Shown: piece by piece, positions 11,642 to 24,323 of the stretch | How positions within the stretch are numbered: position 1 is the first letter of the stretch | Layout: each line of letters begins with the position of its first letter | Assembly (NCBI GenBank): GCA_016630905.1 | Contig: WBMQ01000010.1 | Coordinates: 1,550,001-1,614,000, forward strand | Length of the DNA: 64,000 nucleotides | Reading direction: 5' to 3' | Origin: Capillidium heterosporum | Taxonomy: Eukaryota > Entomophthoromycota > Entomophthoromycetes > Entomophthorales > Capillidiaceae | Notes under the pieces: generated by a model | Told to the model about the DNA's origin: nothing | Seen by the model: only the letters and a program-made list of their open reading frames with translations | Database searches by the model: none | Position numbers and translations under genes: made by a program

Positions 11642-14600
11642 CTATTCGATATACTTCTCCAGCTAAAAATATTAAAAATCAGTACCTCTTTCAAACAAAA
11701 AACTTACATCCAACGTTAGACACATTGACGAATTTCTCTGTTGGTCCCTACATATCCCAACTAGAGCATCAGCCTTCTCAAACAGATTCTGTTTTAAGGA
11801 AATGACCACCAGTTGCATCTCCTTCTCCTTACAATAAGTCTTCAAGTACCTAGCGACCCGATTGACATTTGCATTGTCCAAGGCGGCATCGACTTCATCT
11901 AGGACGAGGAAGGGAGCTGGGCGTACTTGATGGATGGCAAGTAGCAGTGCAAGTGCAGCAACCGACTTCTCACCACCTGAAAGTTGCTCCATATCTCTAA
12001 ACCGTTTCAAGGGAGGCATGGCATGGTAGCGTATGCCAGACAGATAAGGTTCTTCCGAGTCTTCAAGGGAGAGGTAGGCCGTACCCCCCATAGGAGCTTG
12101 CTGGGATTTGGTCAGCGACTTGTAAATGGGGTCGATGGATTGGGATATCGTGGTAAAAGCGGTGTAGAAGGCTTGGTACCTAGCATTATCACAAAAAAGA
12201 AAAGCATTAGCACATATAAAGAGGGTGTAAGGTAAAGAAGGGAATGAATTTACCTAGCCATCTTGACGGCATTGAACCGGTCCTTAGCTTTGATAGCTTG
12301 GACTCTGGCTTCGTTGAACGCTCGATCGGTCGCCTCTTTCCTACGGGTGATGTCATCCACTCTATTTCAAAAAATCGGTATTAAAATATAGACTATTAAG
12401 ATGGTGGTTACTTATCCAAGACCTTGAGGTTGGGTACCAACTTCTCTAGCTCATCTTCAGTCTTTTCAACTTCCAATTCCAGCTGATTAATAATTTGAGG
12501 AGCGTCTCGCTTCTCAGTTTCGGATAGAAGTTCGTAATCAATCTCGGTGTGCCAGTCTGACGACTTGATGCGGCGGTCGATCCCAAGGTACATGTGCTCA
12601 GCGTCGATGGAAGAGTCGATGGGGTTGATCTAAATGGATTAGTTTATCAGGCTGCAATACAAATTACCTGAAGGTTGTCAAAGTTCTGTAGGTTACCAAC
12701 AATGAGAGGTAGAGGAACTTGCTGGTGGTGGCAGGCACGGAATAGCTGAGTGCGCTGGGAATCCCATTTTGCTAACAAAGTCTCCTTGGCTGTGATTTGC
12801 TTACTCACTTTCATGAGTTCGGCCTGGCTCATATCCTTGGCGTGGTTCAATTTAGCAAGTTCAGTAGTTGCTGTATCCTTGAGGGACTGTGCTTGGCGTA
12901 GTTGGTTGTTGAGTTGGTCGAGTTGAAGCTGATTGGTGTTGACTTGGACCTTGCAATCTACCTAACTCGGTCTGGAAGGCTTGTGACTGTTGACGTTCAG
13001 TGTTGACTAGAGATTGTAACTGCTGGAGTCGGGCTAAAGTCTCTTGGTGGCGCTGGGTTTCAAAAGCCAACCTAAATTAAAAAAGTTAGTAGGTGGTGAG
13101 TATAGAGGTAGAAGGTACTGGTTTTCAAGTTTGGATACGAGACTACGGAACTTCAGCTGGTTCTCTAGAGCCTGTTGGGTCGTTTGTAATTTTTGCGACT
13201 CATAAGTACGGATGTTGTCGAGGTTGTGGCGCTGGCAGAACGCAACGTATCTTTGGTCTTGTTCCAATTCCAGTTGACGACGTAGTTGATCGGATTGGAC
13301 TTTGGAAGTTTGAAGTTGTTGGTTCAACTATACGGATGTGAGAAGCTAAAAATGATTTCAAAAACTACCTGATTGGATTGATTTTGCTTATTTTGGATCT
13401 CCTCGTTGATGAGACCAATTTCTTGGGCACAACTCGCCAACTGTCTAGCGACCTTACTAAGTTCCTCGTCTACGAAGCTCAACCCACTATCTAGACCCAA
13501 TAATTTAGTCTTGAGTGTCTCCTCCAAATTTGCTCTGCGTTTGGCTTTCTGAAGCTGATTGAGTTTGGTAAGCAGTTGGTCGCGTTGCTGCTTGAGCTGT
13601 TCAACCTGCTTCTCCTCCCAACGCTTGACTGCTTTTTCAGCCGAAGCTGACTTTGGCCCCACCACCTTCGATGAGACCGGAAGTGTGAAAGACCGTACCG
13701 TCAATGGTTACAATTTTGACGTCCAGGTTGCCACTGTAAGCCAGTTGCTTCCCCTGACCGTAGCTCTCACATACGACGGCATTACCGCAGGCGTATCGAA
13801 CTGCCTTTTCATACTTGTCATCGCAGCGAATGACGTCGACGGCTAGGCGTACCCCTACTACCTCGCGCAGGCTTTCCTTGATGGGGCCCACCTGTAACGT
13901 ATCCAGAGGTAGGAATTTGACAGTACCAAGGCGCTGCTCCTTGAGGTACTTGATGCATTCGGTGGCGACGCTCAATTCCTGGACTACGACCGCCTCCAAG
14001 TTGTTGCCAATGACGGTTAAAACAGCCGTCTCAAATTTGTTCTGGGTGGGCCGGACTAGGTCGCTTAGACGACCATAAACTCCAGGGTAAATACGCTGTA
14101 GTGTAGCTATACCTTCGCGTAGCTTTACCTCACGTTCGCTGGTACGGGCATCGACCTTGATTTGTATTAGTTGATTTAAAATTCGAGTGAGTTGGTCGTT
14201 GGCTTCCGATTCCTGGTGTTCCAACGCAGTGCGCGTCCTGATAGTCTCCTCCAACTCGGTTTGGGTCTCCGATTTCTGGGTGGTCAAGTTAGTCTTTTCG
14301 GTTTGGAGGCTGACTTGACGGGACTCAAGTTCTAACTTGGCTTGGCTGAGACGATCCAAACGGTGATTTAACTGTTGTATCGCCAGTTCGAATTCGGAGA
14401 TCTGGTCCTTGAGGAGTAGTTCGGGTCGTTCCAACGTATCAAGCTGTTGACGTAGCTGACCGGTAGCTCTCATAAAGTCAGCCTTTATAGACTCGTACTC
14501 CAACAGATCGTCTGGGCTGAGGTCCTTGGCCCTTAATTGAGAAAAAGCTAGTTCGTGTTGCTGTAAAGCTTGATTGGCGCTTTGGTGTTGGCTGGTAAGC

Positions 14601-15667
14601 TGATTTACTTTGATCTGTTGATTCTGAGACTCCTGGATCACCTTCTGATAGGACTTTTGCAAGTTTTGGAGTTTGGTGTTGACGTGAAGCAGTTGGGTTT
14701 GGACGGTTAAGATCTGGGGTTGTTGGTTTTCCATCGTTCGTTCCAAGTCGGATATCGACATTTGCAATTTTTTAAGGTCGAGGTGGTTGCGACTGAGTGC
14801 TACCCTAGATTTACGGACCTTCTCGCTATCAACTTCCTAATTTTATGTATCAGTTTCAAAATGGGTATCAATTGTAAACTTACCACTTGCCTGGTCAATT
14901 CAGCAACTTTTTGATCGTCGGCGTCCAATTCGACTTCCACGCCGTTGAACTTGGCTTCGATATCAAACAGCTTAACAAGCATCAGCTTAAGGGTCAAGTC
15001 GTCGAGCTCCTGCCTAAGCCTTTGGAACTGCTCAGCCTCACCACGTTCAGCTTCAAATTGCTTCAGCTCCAAGTTCATCCCCTTTTTCTTGGTGAAGTTG
15101 AAAGTAGAGGCTTCGACTTTACGCTCCAGAATCTGTTTCAGCTGCTCGTACTCTTCCTTATATTCCAAACTTCCGGAAATCTGTTCAATAAGGTTGCACA
15201 AGTCATTTCCGGACTGAGAGGCAACTGCTTCAACATCCCCCTGGAATACCAAGAAGTTTCGAGCTTCGACCAAGATGTTCTCATCCACCAACTTGTTGTT
15301 GAAGTTGTTGTAGCTGGTCTTTCGGTTGTCGATATAGTAGTCGCTAGTTCCCGATTGGTTTATGGTGCGCTTCAGTACAAGTTGATCACCAGTCGGTTTT
15401 TGTATACACTAGTTTAACGTAGGCACTAGTTGGGTTGTTTTCCAAATCGTCCAAGTGCTGTAAGCCTCTGTAGATAAGTTCCTTGACGTTGGTCGAACGT
15501 AAATGCCTGGACTTCAACCCCAGGACGAAGCTCAAAGCATCCATCAAGTTGGATTTGCCGGATCCGTTGGGTCCAATTACCGCCGTAAACTGGTGGAAGG
15601 GTCCAATTGTCTGAATCCCCTTGTAGGATTTGAAGTTTTCCACCTCCAAGTACTCTAACTTTCCCAT
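11642..15667 (-). CDS. SMC1: cohesin subunit SMC1 (three single-base frame breaks)
   Basis: Exons (minus): 15667-14884, 14836-13369, 13327-13119, 13071-12668, 12629-12412, 12361-12254, 12179-11708, 11662-11642. The total is 3684 nt, which becomes 1226 codons plus stop if exactly three extra bases are removed; SMC1 is usually 1220-1240 residues. The N-terminus MGKLEYLEVENFKSYKG leads to Walker A GPNGSGKS (residues 32-39). The middle has two glutamine-rich coiled coils around a hinge (GIATLQRIYPGVYGRLSDLV). The C-terminal head has signature LSGGEKS, Walker B FLVLDEVDAALDN and the end LTLDLEKYIE. Breaks lie near 15388-15401, 13637-13656 and 12960-12970. SMC1 pairs with SMC3 to form the cohesin ring. 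It shares a 128-bp bidirectional promoter with SEN2. Because the gene is essential, consensus errors are likelier than true loss. Confidence 0.9.
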
Positions 15668-15795
15668 CAAGCTGGATTAATTTCGTTGGATTGGAATTTT
15701 GGAATGGAAAGAGCTTTGGATTAGAGTTTGGTAGATTTAATCAGGAAGTTGCAATAAAAATTTTTACACGTCATTTCCAGTTTATTTTATTAAAG
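15668..15795. promoter_or_regulatory. divergent SMC1/SEN2 promoter region
   Basis: Only 128 bases separate the two start codons, so both genes must be driven from this interval or from elements inside the partner. It is AT-rich and no specific factor site was identified. Confidence 0.6.
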
Positions 15796-17029
15796 ATGTA
15801 TCAGGTCAAGCTACGAAAGTCAAAGCTCTACAAGAAACTACCCAAAGATCCCGCCTTCAACTTAACCAACCTTCAACTTCTACTAACCAATATCTACAAA
15901 GACTTTAAGATTTTAATTAAAAAACGAGGCTACACCTACTTTTTCAGAAATATAAGCTCCAGCCTCAGCCTACTCTTTAAATTCCTAACAACAAAGATCA
16001 AAGTTAAAGTTTGGTACTCTAGCTACAATTCAATTGAATTAGACTTAAAAAGGAATTTAGAAAGGGCTATTAAAGGACAAGTTTCGAATAAGCCTCTAGT
16101 ACCTTCAACCTGGTGTTTTATAGATGTTAAGAAGTTTATACCCTTCAGTCTGCCTAAAATTTATGTTGAGAACAGGAGCTCTATCGATTTCTTGGTAACT
16201 TTCGGTGGTTATGGTAAAGGTGAATTCTCGAAATCCTTCCCTACTTTTCAACAAGGTAAAATGATATACAAAAATATGTTAAAATACGTTTTAGAATCGG
16301 AGCAGCTTGTATTAGATATCTACGAACTACTTTATCTCGTCCATTTGACTCCCAACATCCAAATTTACACTTGCGATAATGTAATTTAGTTTCTTCATCA
16401 CCTCGTAACTTTATTAGTTTAGGACTGATCCGACTACTCTATTTCAAAACTGTGTCTCTTTCGGAAAGTCCTTTCAACGAAATTTTGATTTGAAGGAGAA
16501 CCTAGACTACAACCAAGTTTTGATAAACTATGTCGTTTACTACTACTTTCGTACTAGAGGCTGGGTTGTCAAGACTGGGCTGAAGTATGCTACGCCTTTT
16601 GGTAACAAACCATTTTTTCAATATGCTTACTTTGAATAGTGTTGTATAGGAATGGACCACAATACGATCACTCTGAGTAATCTTTTATTGTATTGTATTT
16701 TACTGATAGTATATGTTTTTAATTCATGTAGGTATTGTGTAGCTATTGTACCTATCCCCTTTGAAGAGAGATCTACTAATTGGTCGGAAGAGTCAGCCTC
16801 TCAATGGTTCTTAAGGTCACGACTGGCAGTTCAGGTTAAAAAAGTAGAGGTTTTGAATACAACATGCTATTTATAATTATTAATTGTATGTTTATAATAG
16901 AAACTGCTGGTATGTTTTGTGAGCTATTCAAAGCAATTGCCTGATAATTTGAAGTTGGATGACGTACAGGACTGTTTTGAGGTACGGGTTGTCGAGTTGA
17001 AACGATGGGCTCCCGAAAAAACTAGGTGA
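15796..17029 (+). CDS. SEN2: tRNA-splicing endonuclease catalytic subunit SEN2
   Basis: 348 residues. Exons 15796-16380, 16418-16601, 16640-16676, 16732-16843, 16901-17029; phases close exactly. The N-terminal part has the Sen2-type FGGYGKGEFSKSFPTF block. The nuclease core reads YYYFRTRGWVVKTGLKYATPF, VLYRNGPQYDHSEYCVAIVP and RLAVQVKKKLLVC, giving the Tyr, His and Lys catalytic triad of the family. It ends with VVELKRWAPEKTR. In the tetrameric enzyme SEN2 cuts the 5' splice site of pre-tRNAs. The third exon is only 37 nt and supplies the His; reading straight through would give a false stop and a false His-to-Gln change. Branch-like CTTAC and CTGAT sequences precede the acceptors. Confidence 0.9.
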
Positions 17030-17380
17030 GTAGATGATGGGAGTTTAAATTTGGTGAAGATATTCGTGGGATAGGATTTGGTGATGGAGATAGTTCTGGT
17101 CAATGAGATTTTATAGATAATAGAATGATGATAGATTTTAGTGATATACCTATTTGTATTCTGAATTTCATAAATATTTCCTATTTTCTTTGAAGCTCGG
17201 TCCTAAAGGATTTGAGTATTTCATTTAATTTATAACTAAACTTTTATTATATTATAAAAGTGAACTCTCTATTTTATTGACTACTGTCCTATATTTAAAT
17301 CAATTTTTCTTGAAAGGATGATGGACTTTAAAACTAACCAATCGATATAATTTGGATTTAAGCCAACCTTCATATTCAAT
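17030..17380. other. intergenic
   Basis: AT-rich 3' flank of SEN2. No feature recognised. Confidence 0.5.
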
Positions 17381-18060
17381 TCAAGGATTGTATAAGTCTA
17401 CTGATATTAAGCAAGGCAGATTAGCAGCATTTAGGTCGAGTTGGATACTCCAGTCAATTAGTTTTTTATTTGGTCTTCCAAATACAATTCTTAAGGTGAG
17501 TTTAGAGTAGCAGATGATGGTAAATAATATGATACTTAGAGGTAAGTATCCATCTAGCTGTAGCTCGATAAGATTGAGTAGATATGAATCGAGTACCAAG
17601 TGAAAAGCTTGGAAGTTGTAGTAGAAATCTAAATATAAGCTTTGAGCAGCTCTAGTTAGTTGGACAAGTCTCTGTAACTAATAAATCGCACTCTTAGATA
17701 AAACGTTATCCTTTCAAGATTTGAAATACTTAAGATCTCGGTTTGATTGGAACAAGGACTCCTTGTAGAGGTACAATTTATTTACTTCTAGCTCTTTGTG
17801 CTCTTGCATTGTGGTGAAATAAGGGAGTAAAAGGCTATCGAGACTCCAACAGTTGAAATGGTAAGTTTGAGTCTCGGTCACCAATTGGAATTATTTGAAT
17901 AGGAGTTGAAAATCGATACACTTTTTGAGCATCAAGTTCTTGGATGTCTCTTCTAACAGTTCTTAAGGTAGTAAATCCAACATCATATACGCTTGTCTTT
18001 CTTGAAAAGGCAAGCTTTTCTTTAATCCTAAAAACTTTATCCTTGACAACTTTCTAAACT
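17381..18060 (-). pseudogene. decayed F-box/leucine-rich-like ORF
   Basis: Reading the minus strand from about 18060, protein-like sequence continues over several in-frame stops. It begins MLDLLPxELLEETSKNL, which resembles an F-box start. Leucine- and aromatic-rich repeats follow, and a 72-codon open piece (17599-17381) carries LNLIELQLDGYLPLS. F-box proteins link substrates to SCF ubiquitin ligases and form large families in some fungi. Because of the stops this copy cannot be functional as read. Assignment rests on general pattern only. Confidence 0.4.
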
Positions 18061-18577
18061 TTCAGCATCTGTGACGTCTCACTTCATGAATTGAGTTTGT
18101 TTAAGTGAATTGATGAATTATGTTAGAGTTTTCAATTAACTATGCTTCATTGGACTAAAGTTCAAAATAAGATATATATAGAATTGGTATTTAAGGATTT
18201 GCTACTAGAGGTAACTTCATACCCTTGTAGATGCTTAATTTCAAGTCTATTTACTATGGGTAACTGTACTATAATAGAATACAGAAGCATTTCTACCCTA
18301 TAAGACGGCTTTACTAAAGTTATTCACTGCTCCGCTTTATCAAGCTTTTACATCACATTTATCATCATCTAGAAGTTACAAACCATCTCCAGCAATCAAT
18401 GTAGAGTCGATCCATTAACCTACTTTGAATCCAAACTATATCTTACAAATTTTCATTAATATTTTTGATTTGTAAATGGCTAGAAAGAAACTTGAAACTA
18501 AACCTTCGAAAAACTGAATAGCTATTTAATTCCTCAATCGAAAACTTGACGTTTAGAATAACCCGAAATAGGCAGAC
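18061..18577. other. intergenic
   Basis: No gene supported. It holds the 3' flank of the beta'-COP gene and the upstream side of the decayed F-box-like ORF. Confidence 0.45.
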
Positions 18578-21500
18578 TTATTGAGTAGGTGAGGTAGCTA
18601 CGTTTTCACCGAGGTCCGGATCCTCCTAAAAAGCAATAAAGTTAGTTGAATGTTGCTGAATAAATAAAATTGAATTAAAGACATACTCGCACTGACCCAG
18701 TACCAGTTGTATTTACTACAATCAAATTCAAAACGTGAGTACTAAGATATGGGGTTAAAAATCTTACCTTCCATAGACACCATAGAAGTCTCATCAGAGA
18801 TATTATTATCCCCATCTACATCCAATCCAGTATCTGCAGTAGCTGGACCAGTCGAAGTAGGCTCACTCTCATTATCAATCAAAATCAACTTAGGAGTAGA
18901 ATCAGCTCGACTTTCATTATCTTCCACTTGCAACTCAGGATTCTTCTCGTACTTTAACGCCTTCTCAAATTCGGGGAAGAGGTTGGGGTAGGCTAATGGA
19001 TCGGCCAAAGCTTCGGCCCGTTTAGTTAGGTTCAAGTCCTGCAGCTTCTGCTTCCAAGCTTGCAAGCTAGATTCGACTTGGCTGGGGTGGTAAGCACGGG
19101 CAAAGAGAGTTGCTTCCGGCTGGCGATTGGTAGCGTGTAAAAGCTGGTGGGCCTGATCCAGCTGGTTGGTATAAAGGTAGCATAGCATAGCTACGTTGGG
19201 CTGATTGGCTGCTTTAGCGGTGGTAGCGAGTTGGTCGAGGGCCTCAAAATCGCCGGTTGAGGTGTGTAGCATGAGTAATCCGGAGTAGTCTTGAGCCTTC
19301 TCCAAGCACTGCTGAGCAAGTGCAATGTCCCAGCACTGTAACGCCTTGTCAGCGACTAGTCGCCACTTGGCGGGGACATCTAAGCTGGCTGCCAGGCTAG
19401 CGGCGGTGGCTAAATCGTCAACGGCGATGGCCAAATCAAACTTCTGTTCGGGATCGTCGGAGACTTGTAGAGCTAGTTCGCGCAAGCCTTGGTTGTCCAA
19501 AAACTGGGCCAGCTTGGACTTGTGGGCTTCGGGGATGGAGGGGAGGAGGGCTTGAGCAGCTTCAACTTCGCCACGTAGGATCAAAGTCTGGTACTCTAGG
19601 ACGGTTAGGGATAAGCCGTAACTGATAACGGAGAACTCGCGATCAATCAGGTACACGCGGCTGTCGCGGGGAATGTAGCCCAACAGGTAGATGGGGCGAT
19701 CTAAATGGGCTACCGTGTTCACCTCACTACCAACTAAGTAATTCAACCGGTTCAAAGTTGAGGTATAGAGGAAGCAGTCACCTACCCATTTACCAGTTAC
19801 AATTCTACATAAAATAAGTATAGGTTTAAAGTTCAAAAGTTACGATTCGGCAATGTCAGTTATCACTTCAAAGGCCTCTTCAACACCCTCTAACCCGGTG
19901 TCTCCGTTGCTATCGACATACTCAATGAAAGCTGATCTATTGAACTGCAAAATATAGAAGTTGTCATCGCATATGACTGCCAAGAACTCGCCGGTTTCTG
20001 ACCAAAGCACCTAAATGAAATCAACATAAAGTACTGTCATGCGCCTTACTTGCTTGGGGGCAACCTCAATCTTGCGTACTAGGATACCCGACTCCCAGTC
20101 AAAGAGGAGCAGGGCATCCTGGGAGGTGCGTACAGCTAACAGCTGGCCACCAAAGATCTGTTCAGCGGTGGCACCGCCCAACTTTGAGGTGTCGATGGGA
20201 TCCTTGGCTGGCTTGAAGTTCTTGAACTGTTGGATGGCTCCAGTTGCAGAACGTACCGCGTACTGGTTGCTATCGGCAGCCCAAGCAAACTCACTACCCT
20301 TACCGAATTCTTTGTTACGCCAAGCTAAGGCAGTGTAGATAATGTATTCTCCATCACCGCATACTGCTACGAACCTAAGGGATTGGGGATTGATAAAGAG
20401 ATATAGCCAGAATTTACCTTCCGTTGGGAGAGTGCTGCAGGGATTGTGGGTAGACTTCACAGTTACCAAGATCTTTTATAGGCAGTACAACTCGTTCACC
20501 GTCAACTTGAGTTTCCTCTAAACAAAATCAGTAAAAGTAAGCGCTGGAAATCTACCAGTTGATGCTTTAACGTTGGCTGATTGGATCTCGTTGTGTTTGG
20601 CCCAAATAACTCTTCCTACTGAATCCATGGATGCTACTGGGTCATCCCGGCCAAGGGACAGGACGCAAGTTCCCTCCTCGAAGCCAAGGGCTAAATCGGT
20701 AGATCCCTTACGGTACCCTACCGACCAAGCCCGGTCCAAGCCATAGTTGACACTGCTAACCTGACGGTAGGTGTTAAGCTGCCATACCTTGACCCATCCT
20801 AGCGCCGTTAGTAGACTTCAACTTTGAAAGGTTTACCATCTTCGGACCCGGTAACAATGAGAGGTAGATCGGGAATAAAGGCTACCATTGAAACGTTGTT
20901 GGTATGACCACTTAAGGTATGGACGCAGGATTTGGTGGTGTAGTCCCAGATTTTTACCGACCTAAATCAATTATTAAAAAGTAGCTTTGCGAGCGCTTAC
21001 TTGTCAGTCTGCTCCTGAAATTAAGTAAGGCTTATCAGCTCCTGGGTAATAGTCGATGGCGTTGACTCCTTTTTCATGTCCCTCTAGAGTATAATTGGGG
21101 GTGGCGGTACCTAAGGACCATACCTATAAAATATAAGAAGTCTGATCCATGAAATGTTAGCTACCTTGATAGTCTTATCCAAGGAAGCAGAAGCAAAGGT
21201 GTTGGTATCTTTAGGATTGAATGCCAATTGCATAACGTAATGTACATGGCCCTCGAAAACCTATTTTATTTGGATATAAAGGACTGACTATCTATTAAAA
21301 ATTACCTGCAAACATTTCCAGTTCTGGTCCCAATCCCAGCATTTGATAGCAAGATCGTCGGAACAGGTCAAAATCAGGGGCTTGGTAGGGTGAACGGCGA
21401 TGGAACGAATGTAGTCGGTATGTGCTTCGAAACTGGTGACTTTCTCCATGGTGTTGTAGTTGAAGATGCGCACCTGCTTGTCGTCACTGCCGGTTACAAA

Positions 21501-21927
21501 CCAGTTCTTTCTTGGGATAAACTTTGCGGTTCGAACTGGAATAAAAGTTAAGTTTACTAGAGTTAGCTTCTGAATTGATACCTGGTAAGTTGGTCACTTC
21601 GAGGGTTTTAACTAAGTTCTATTGATAAAGGTTAATGGTGAAGTATGGAATGTTGTAACATACTTTAGTTTGATAGTTCCAAATGAAAACGTTGCCGTTG
21701 TACAAAGCAACTAGAACCCAAGGTTCTACTGGATGTAGATCTACGCATTTCACTCGATCACTACGAGTTAGGAACTTTTTCTAAGTAGATTGGGTTAATT
21801 ACATTTATATCAAATGCTTGTATATTGAGTAGTAATAAGAGATGGTTATAAAAGCTTACTTCGATGTTCAAACGTGAGGCCTAAATATAATGTTTAATAA
21901 CTTTATAGAAACTTCAAAATGTACCAT
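18578..21927 (-). CDS. SEC27: coatomer subunit beta' (COPI), one frame break
   Basis: About 899 residues in fifteen exons (minus): 21927-21925, 21880-21860, 21780-21664, 21618-21582, 21535-21306, 21260-21165, 21123-21001, 20961-20837, 20798-20556, 20517-20418, 20374-20050, 20010-19844, 19804-18768, 18715-18687, 18625-18578. The first exon is just ATG. N-terminal WD40 repeats include [20 protein letters not shown] and SAVHP-type blades; then follow [38 protein letters not shown] and the alpha-solenoid ([10 protein letters not shown]). COPI beta' binds dilysine cargo tails for Golgi-to-ER retrieval. In exon 7 the conserved SGADDKSVKIWDY is broken by one extra base near 21006 (GCA GAC T GAC AA, then splice). 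The downstream frame is intact. The tail after the solenoid is acidic and low-complexity. Confidence 0.92.
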
Positions 21928-23108
21928 TCTTATCGATTCTTTAACTTGAACTAAAGCGCAACTTCAGATAGATGAATGTACTGTAAATGTTTTGGATGTA
22001 ATTTTCAAGTTGTCGGAACTAAACTAGAAATTCGATTCGAAATTTATCAACTAGGGAAATTGCTTTCTTTCTCTTCAGCCTATACAGAAACTTAGCTTGC
22101 TGGTGGTTACGATTTCTGAAAAATGGATTATTTGCTCTGAATACTTTTTAATTTATGATTGGCTGGAATTGGATTGATTCCAGGAAAGCTAAATTTGATG
22201 ACCTTGCCAAACTGGTTTGCTCTTTAGAAAGGAAGAGTTCAAATAGCTGCACAAAAGTACACGTAGCTAGATGGAGAGGTGTAGTAGGCTTTCAAATGCT
22301 AATATATTACATTTCTTTGTATACCTCTACTTAGACTTATCAACTCTATCCTATATTATGTTTTGCATGTGATATTTAAGTGCCTTATAGCTTACTATAG
22401 TCTTAATGTTATTTTGAAACAGGCTTTTATTTGAATTACAATATAAATTTTAGTGTATTGTTGCAATGGTATACTAATTAGAGACATCAACATTCAAAAG
22501 TATATGACTAGTTGTTTGTGCAACAGGATTATAATTAGTGCTTGAGTATAAAAGCACTTATAGCAATATATAGAATAGGTTGGATAGTAAAGGCTGGTGT
22601 GTATTTGGTTTATATCAGACGATACTCTGATTTTGATCCGTTTCCTTTTTACTCAAAGTACTGTTATATAATGCAGATGATTTATAGCAGTGTACCTTGA
22701 TTCACTCTTATTTCTTTAGCCATTTAAACCTTTCTATTTAGGACCATGCTTATGCTAAAGCTTTGTATAAATCGGTGGATTGAAAGTTACTCTATCTATT
22801 TCACTAAATTTATAGCCACAATCAAATCCCAACTTACCTATCCAAAAAATTTCCATCAACCTTCCATACCAAATGCAGTCGACCCGCAACTAACTTTAGG
22901 GGCGATTTCCTTTATTGCTTTACTCCGCCAATCTATTTATCGCAGCTAACCATCCAATAGATCCCCTTTAGCTTTGCCTTTATTCAGCTTTAATTTATTA
23001 CTTTATTTCAATTCCAACCGTACCTTATTCTAAATTGAGCAAAGTACCTTTAGGTATTGACCCTGAATAACTTGCACACCAAAAATCTCAAGAATCAAGA
23101 ACCATAAG
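21928..23108. other. intergenic between beta'-COP and bestrophin-like gene
   Basis: Divergent promoter region for both neighbours. A 67-codon plus-strand frame at 22746-22949 shows no family features. Nothing else recognised. Confidence 0.45.
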
Positions 23109-24323
23109 ATGGTAAGAACCTTTATCTATTTAGCCCGTATTTCTTCACTTTTTGATAAAAGTTTTGAACTCAGGTACTTTGATTAATAGACAGGACAAGG
23201 CATCTTTATCACCGACTTTGCAACACTACCGTAGTAAAGAGTTTATCTTAATGACCGACCACAACCGCTACAACCATTTTGAGCTGACGGCTCTCCAAAT
23301 AAAAGGCACTGTAATCCCCCACGTCCTCCCCAAAGTCATATTCTTTATCCTTTACACCGCATTGCTAGTTCTCATCAACCACTTTGTCAAAGTCAACTTT
23401 GCCGTGCCTGATGCCCTCATTGCCACCCTCAATTCCTCCATCTCGTTGCTTTTAGTATTCCGTACCAACACCGCCTATGACCGTTACTGGGAAGGTCGTA
23501 AGTTGTGGTCTAGCATGACGACGGCTATCCGTAATTTGGTGCGACTGCTTTTGGTCAACGTACCTGGCAATACCGACCAAGAGTTGCGTCAGAAGATGGC
23601 AGTTATCGATTTGTTGATCGCCTACCCTATAGCCACGAAGCATTACCTGCGCGAGGAGTACGGTGTCGACTACGACGACTTACGCGATAAGCTACAAGGC
23701 ATACCCGAGTACGCTACCCCATCTGCCCTCAACTCCAGTGGCACTAGAGCTCGACCTTCCCTCGACTTGAACAAGGGTACTAACCTGCCTTTGGACATTA
23801 AGGTTTATATTTCATCTTTCATCAAGCACCAGCAGGATATAGGTAATCTGTCGGTCCCGGTTTGCACGCAGCTCCTCAACAACTTGACTGCTCTAGTTGA
23901 CTGTCTCAACGGCTTTGAAAGGATTCTGAGGACTCCTATTCCTTTAGCTTACTCCATTCACTTGAGTCAGATCGTTTGGGTGTACTGCTTACTCTTGCCC
24001 TACCAGCTTATTGGCACGGTGGTTACCACCTTAAAGCCGGGAGCTGCCCCCGATGGCTACGGATGGATTACGATTGCTGTTATGGCTATCATTGTATTTA
24101 CCTTCTTTGGTGTTATCAATATTGGTGAGGAAATTGGTAAGTTTATTTTATTGTTTAGACAAACTTTGTACTCATATTTTTTGTTTTTATAGAAAATCCG
24201 TTCGGTTACGATCATAACGATCTACCTTTAGATGACTTTTGTACCATCTTGGAGGCTGAGATCCGATCCCTTGCCAAGTTTAAACCTATCGCCGTTGAAT
24301 CTTGGTTACCACTTAAGCATTAA
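23109..24323 (+). CDS. bestrophin/UPF0187-family membrane channel
   Basis: About 358 residues. Best model: exon 1 is the ATG alone (23109-23111), then 23194-24136 and 24193-24323, all in phase; an internal ATG at 23251 is the alternative start. The family core is clear: VLPKVIFFILYTALLVLIN, SISLLLVFRTNTAYDRYWEGRKLW, and near the end FFGVINIGEEIENPFGYDHNDLPLDDFC, which is the bestrophin acidic ring region. Four membrane segments are visible (about residues 50-70, 75-95, 255-275, 290-310). Members are anion (chloride) channels; fungal proteins of this type are mostly uncharacterised. A loop with EYATPSALNSSG is poorly conserved. Confidence 0.85.

Noticed and set aside
12861..13070. Proline-rich insert in the SMC1 C-terminal coil
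   Set aside because: The frame before the TGA gives five prolines where a coil is expected; the next frame gives a normal Gln/Leu coil, so the break is upstream, near 12965.
15375..15420. A 40-nt intron that would repair the first SMC1 break
   Set aside because: Removing it keeps the frame but deletes residues present in other SMC1 proteins, and it lacks a branch-site-like sequence. A one-base indel fits better.
16602..16639. Apparent catalytic His-to-Gln change and stop in SEN2
   Set aside because: These bases form an intron (GTAACA...GAATAG). The following 37-nt exon restores the family sequence including the His, and all phases then close.
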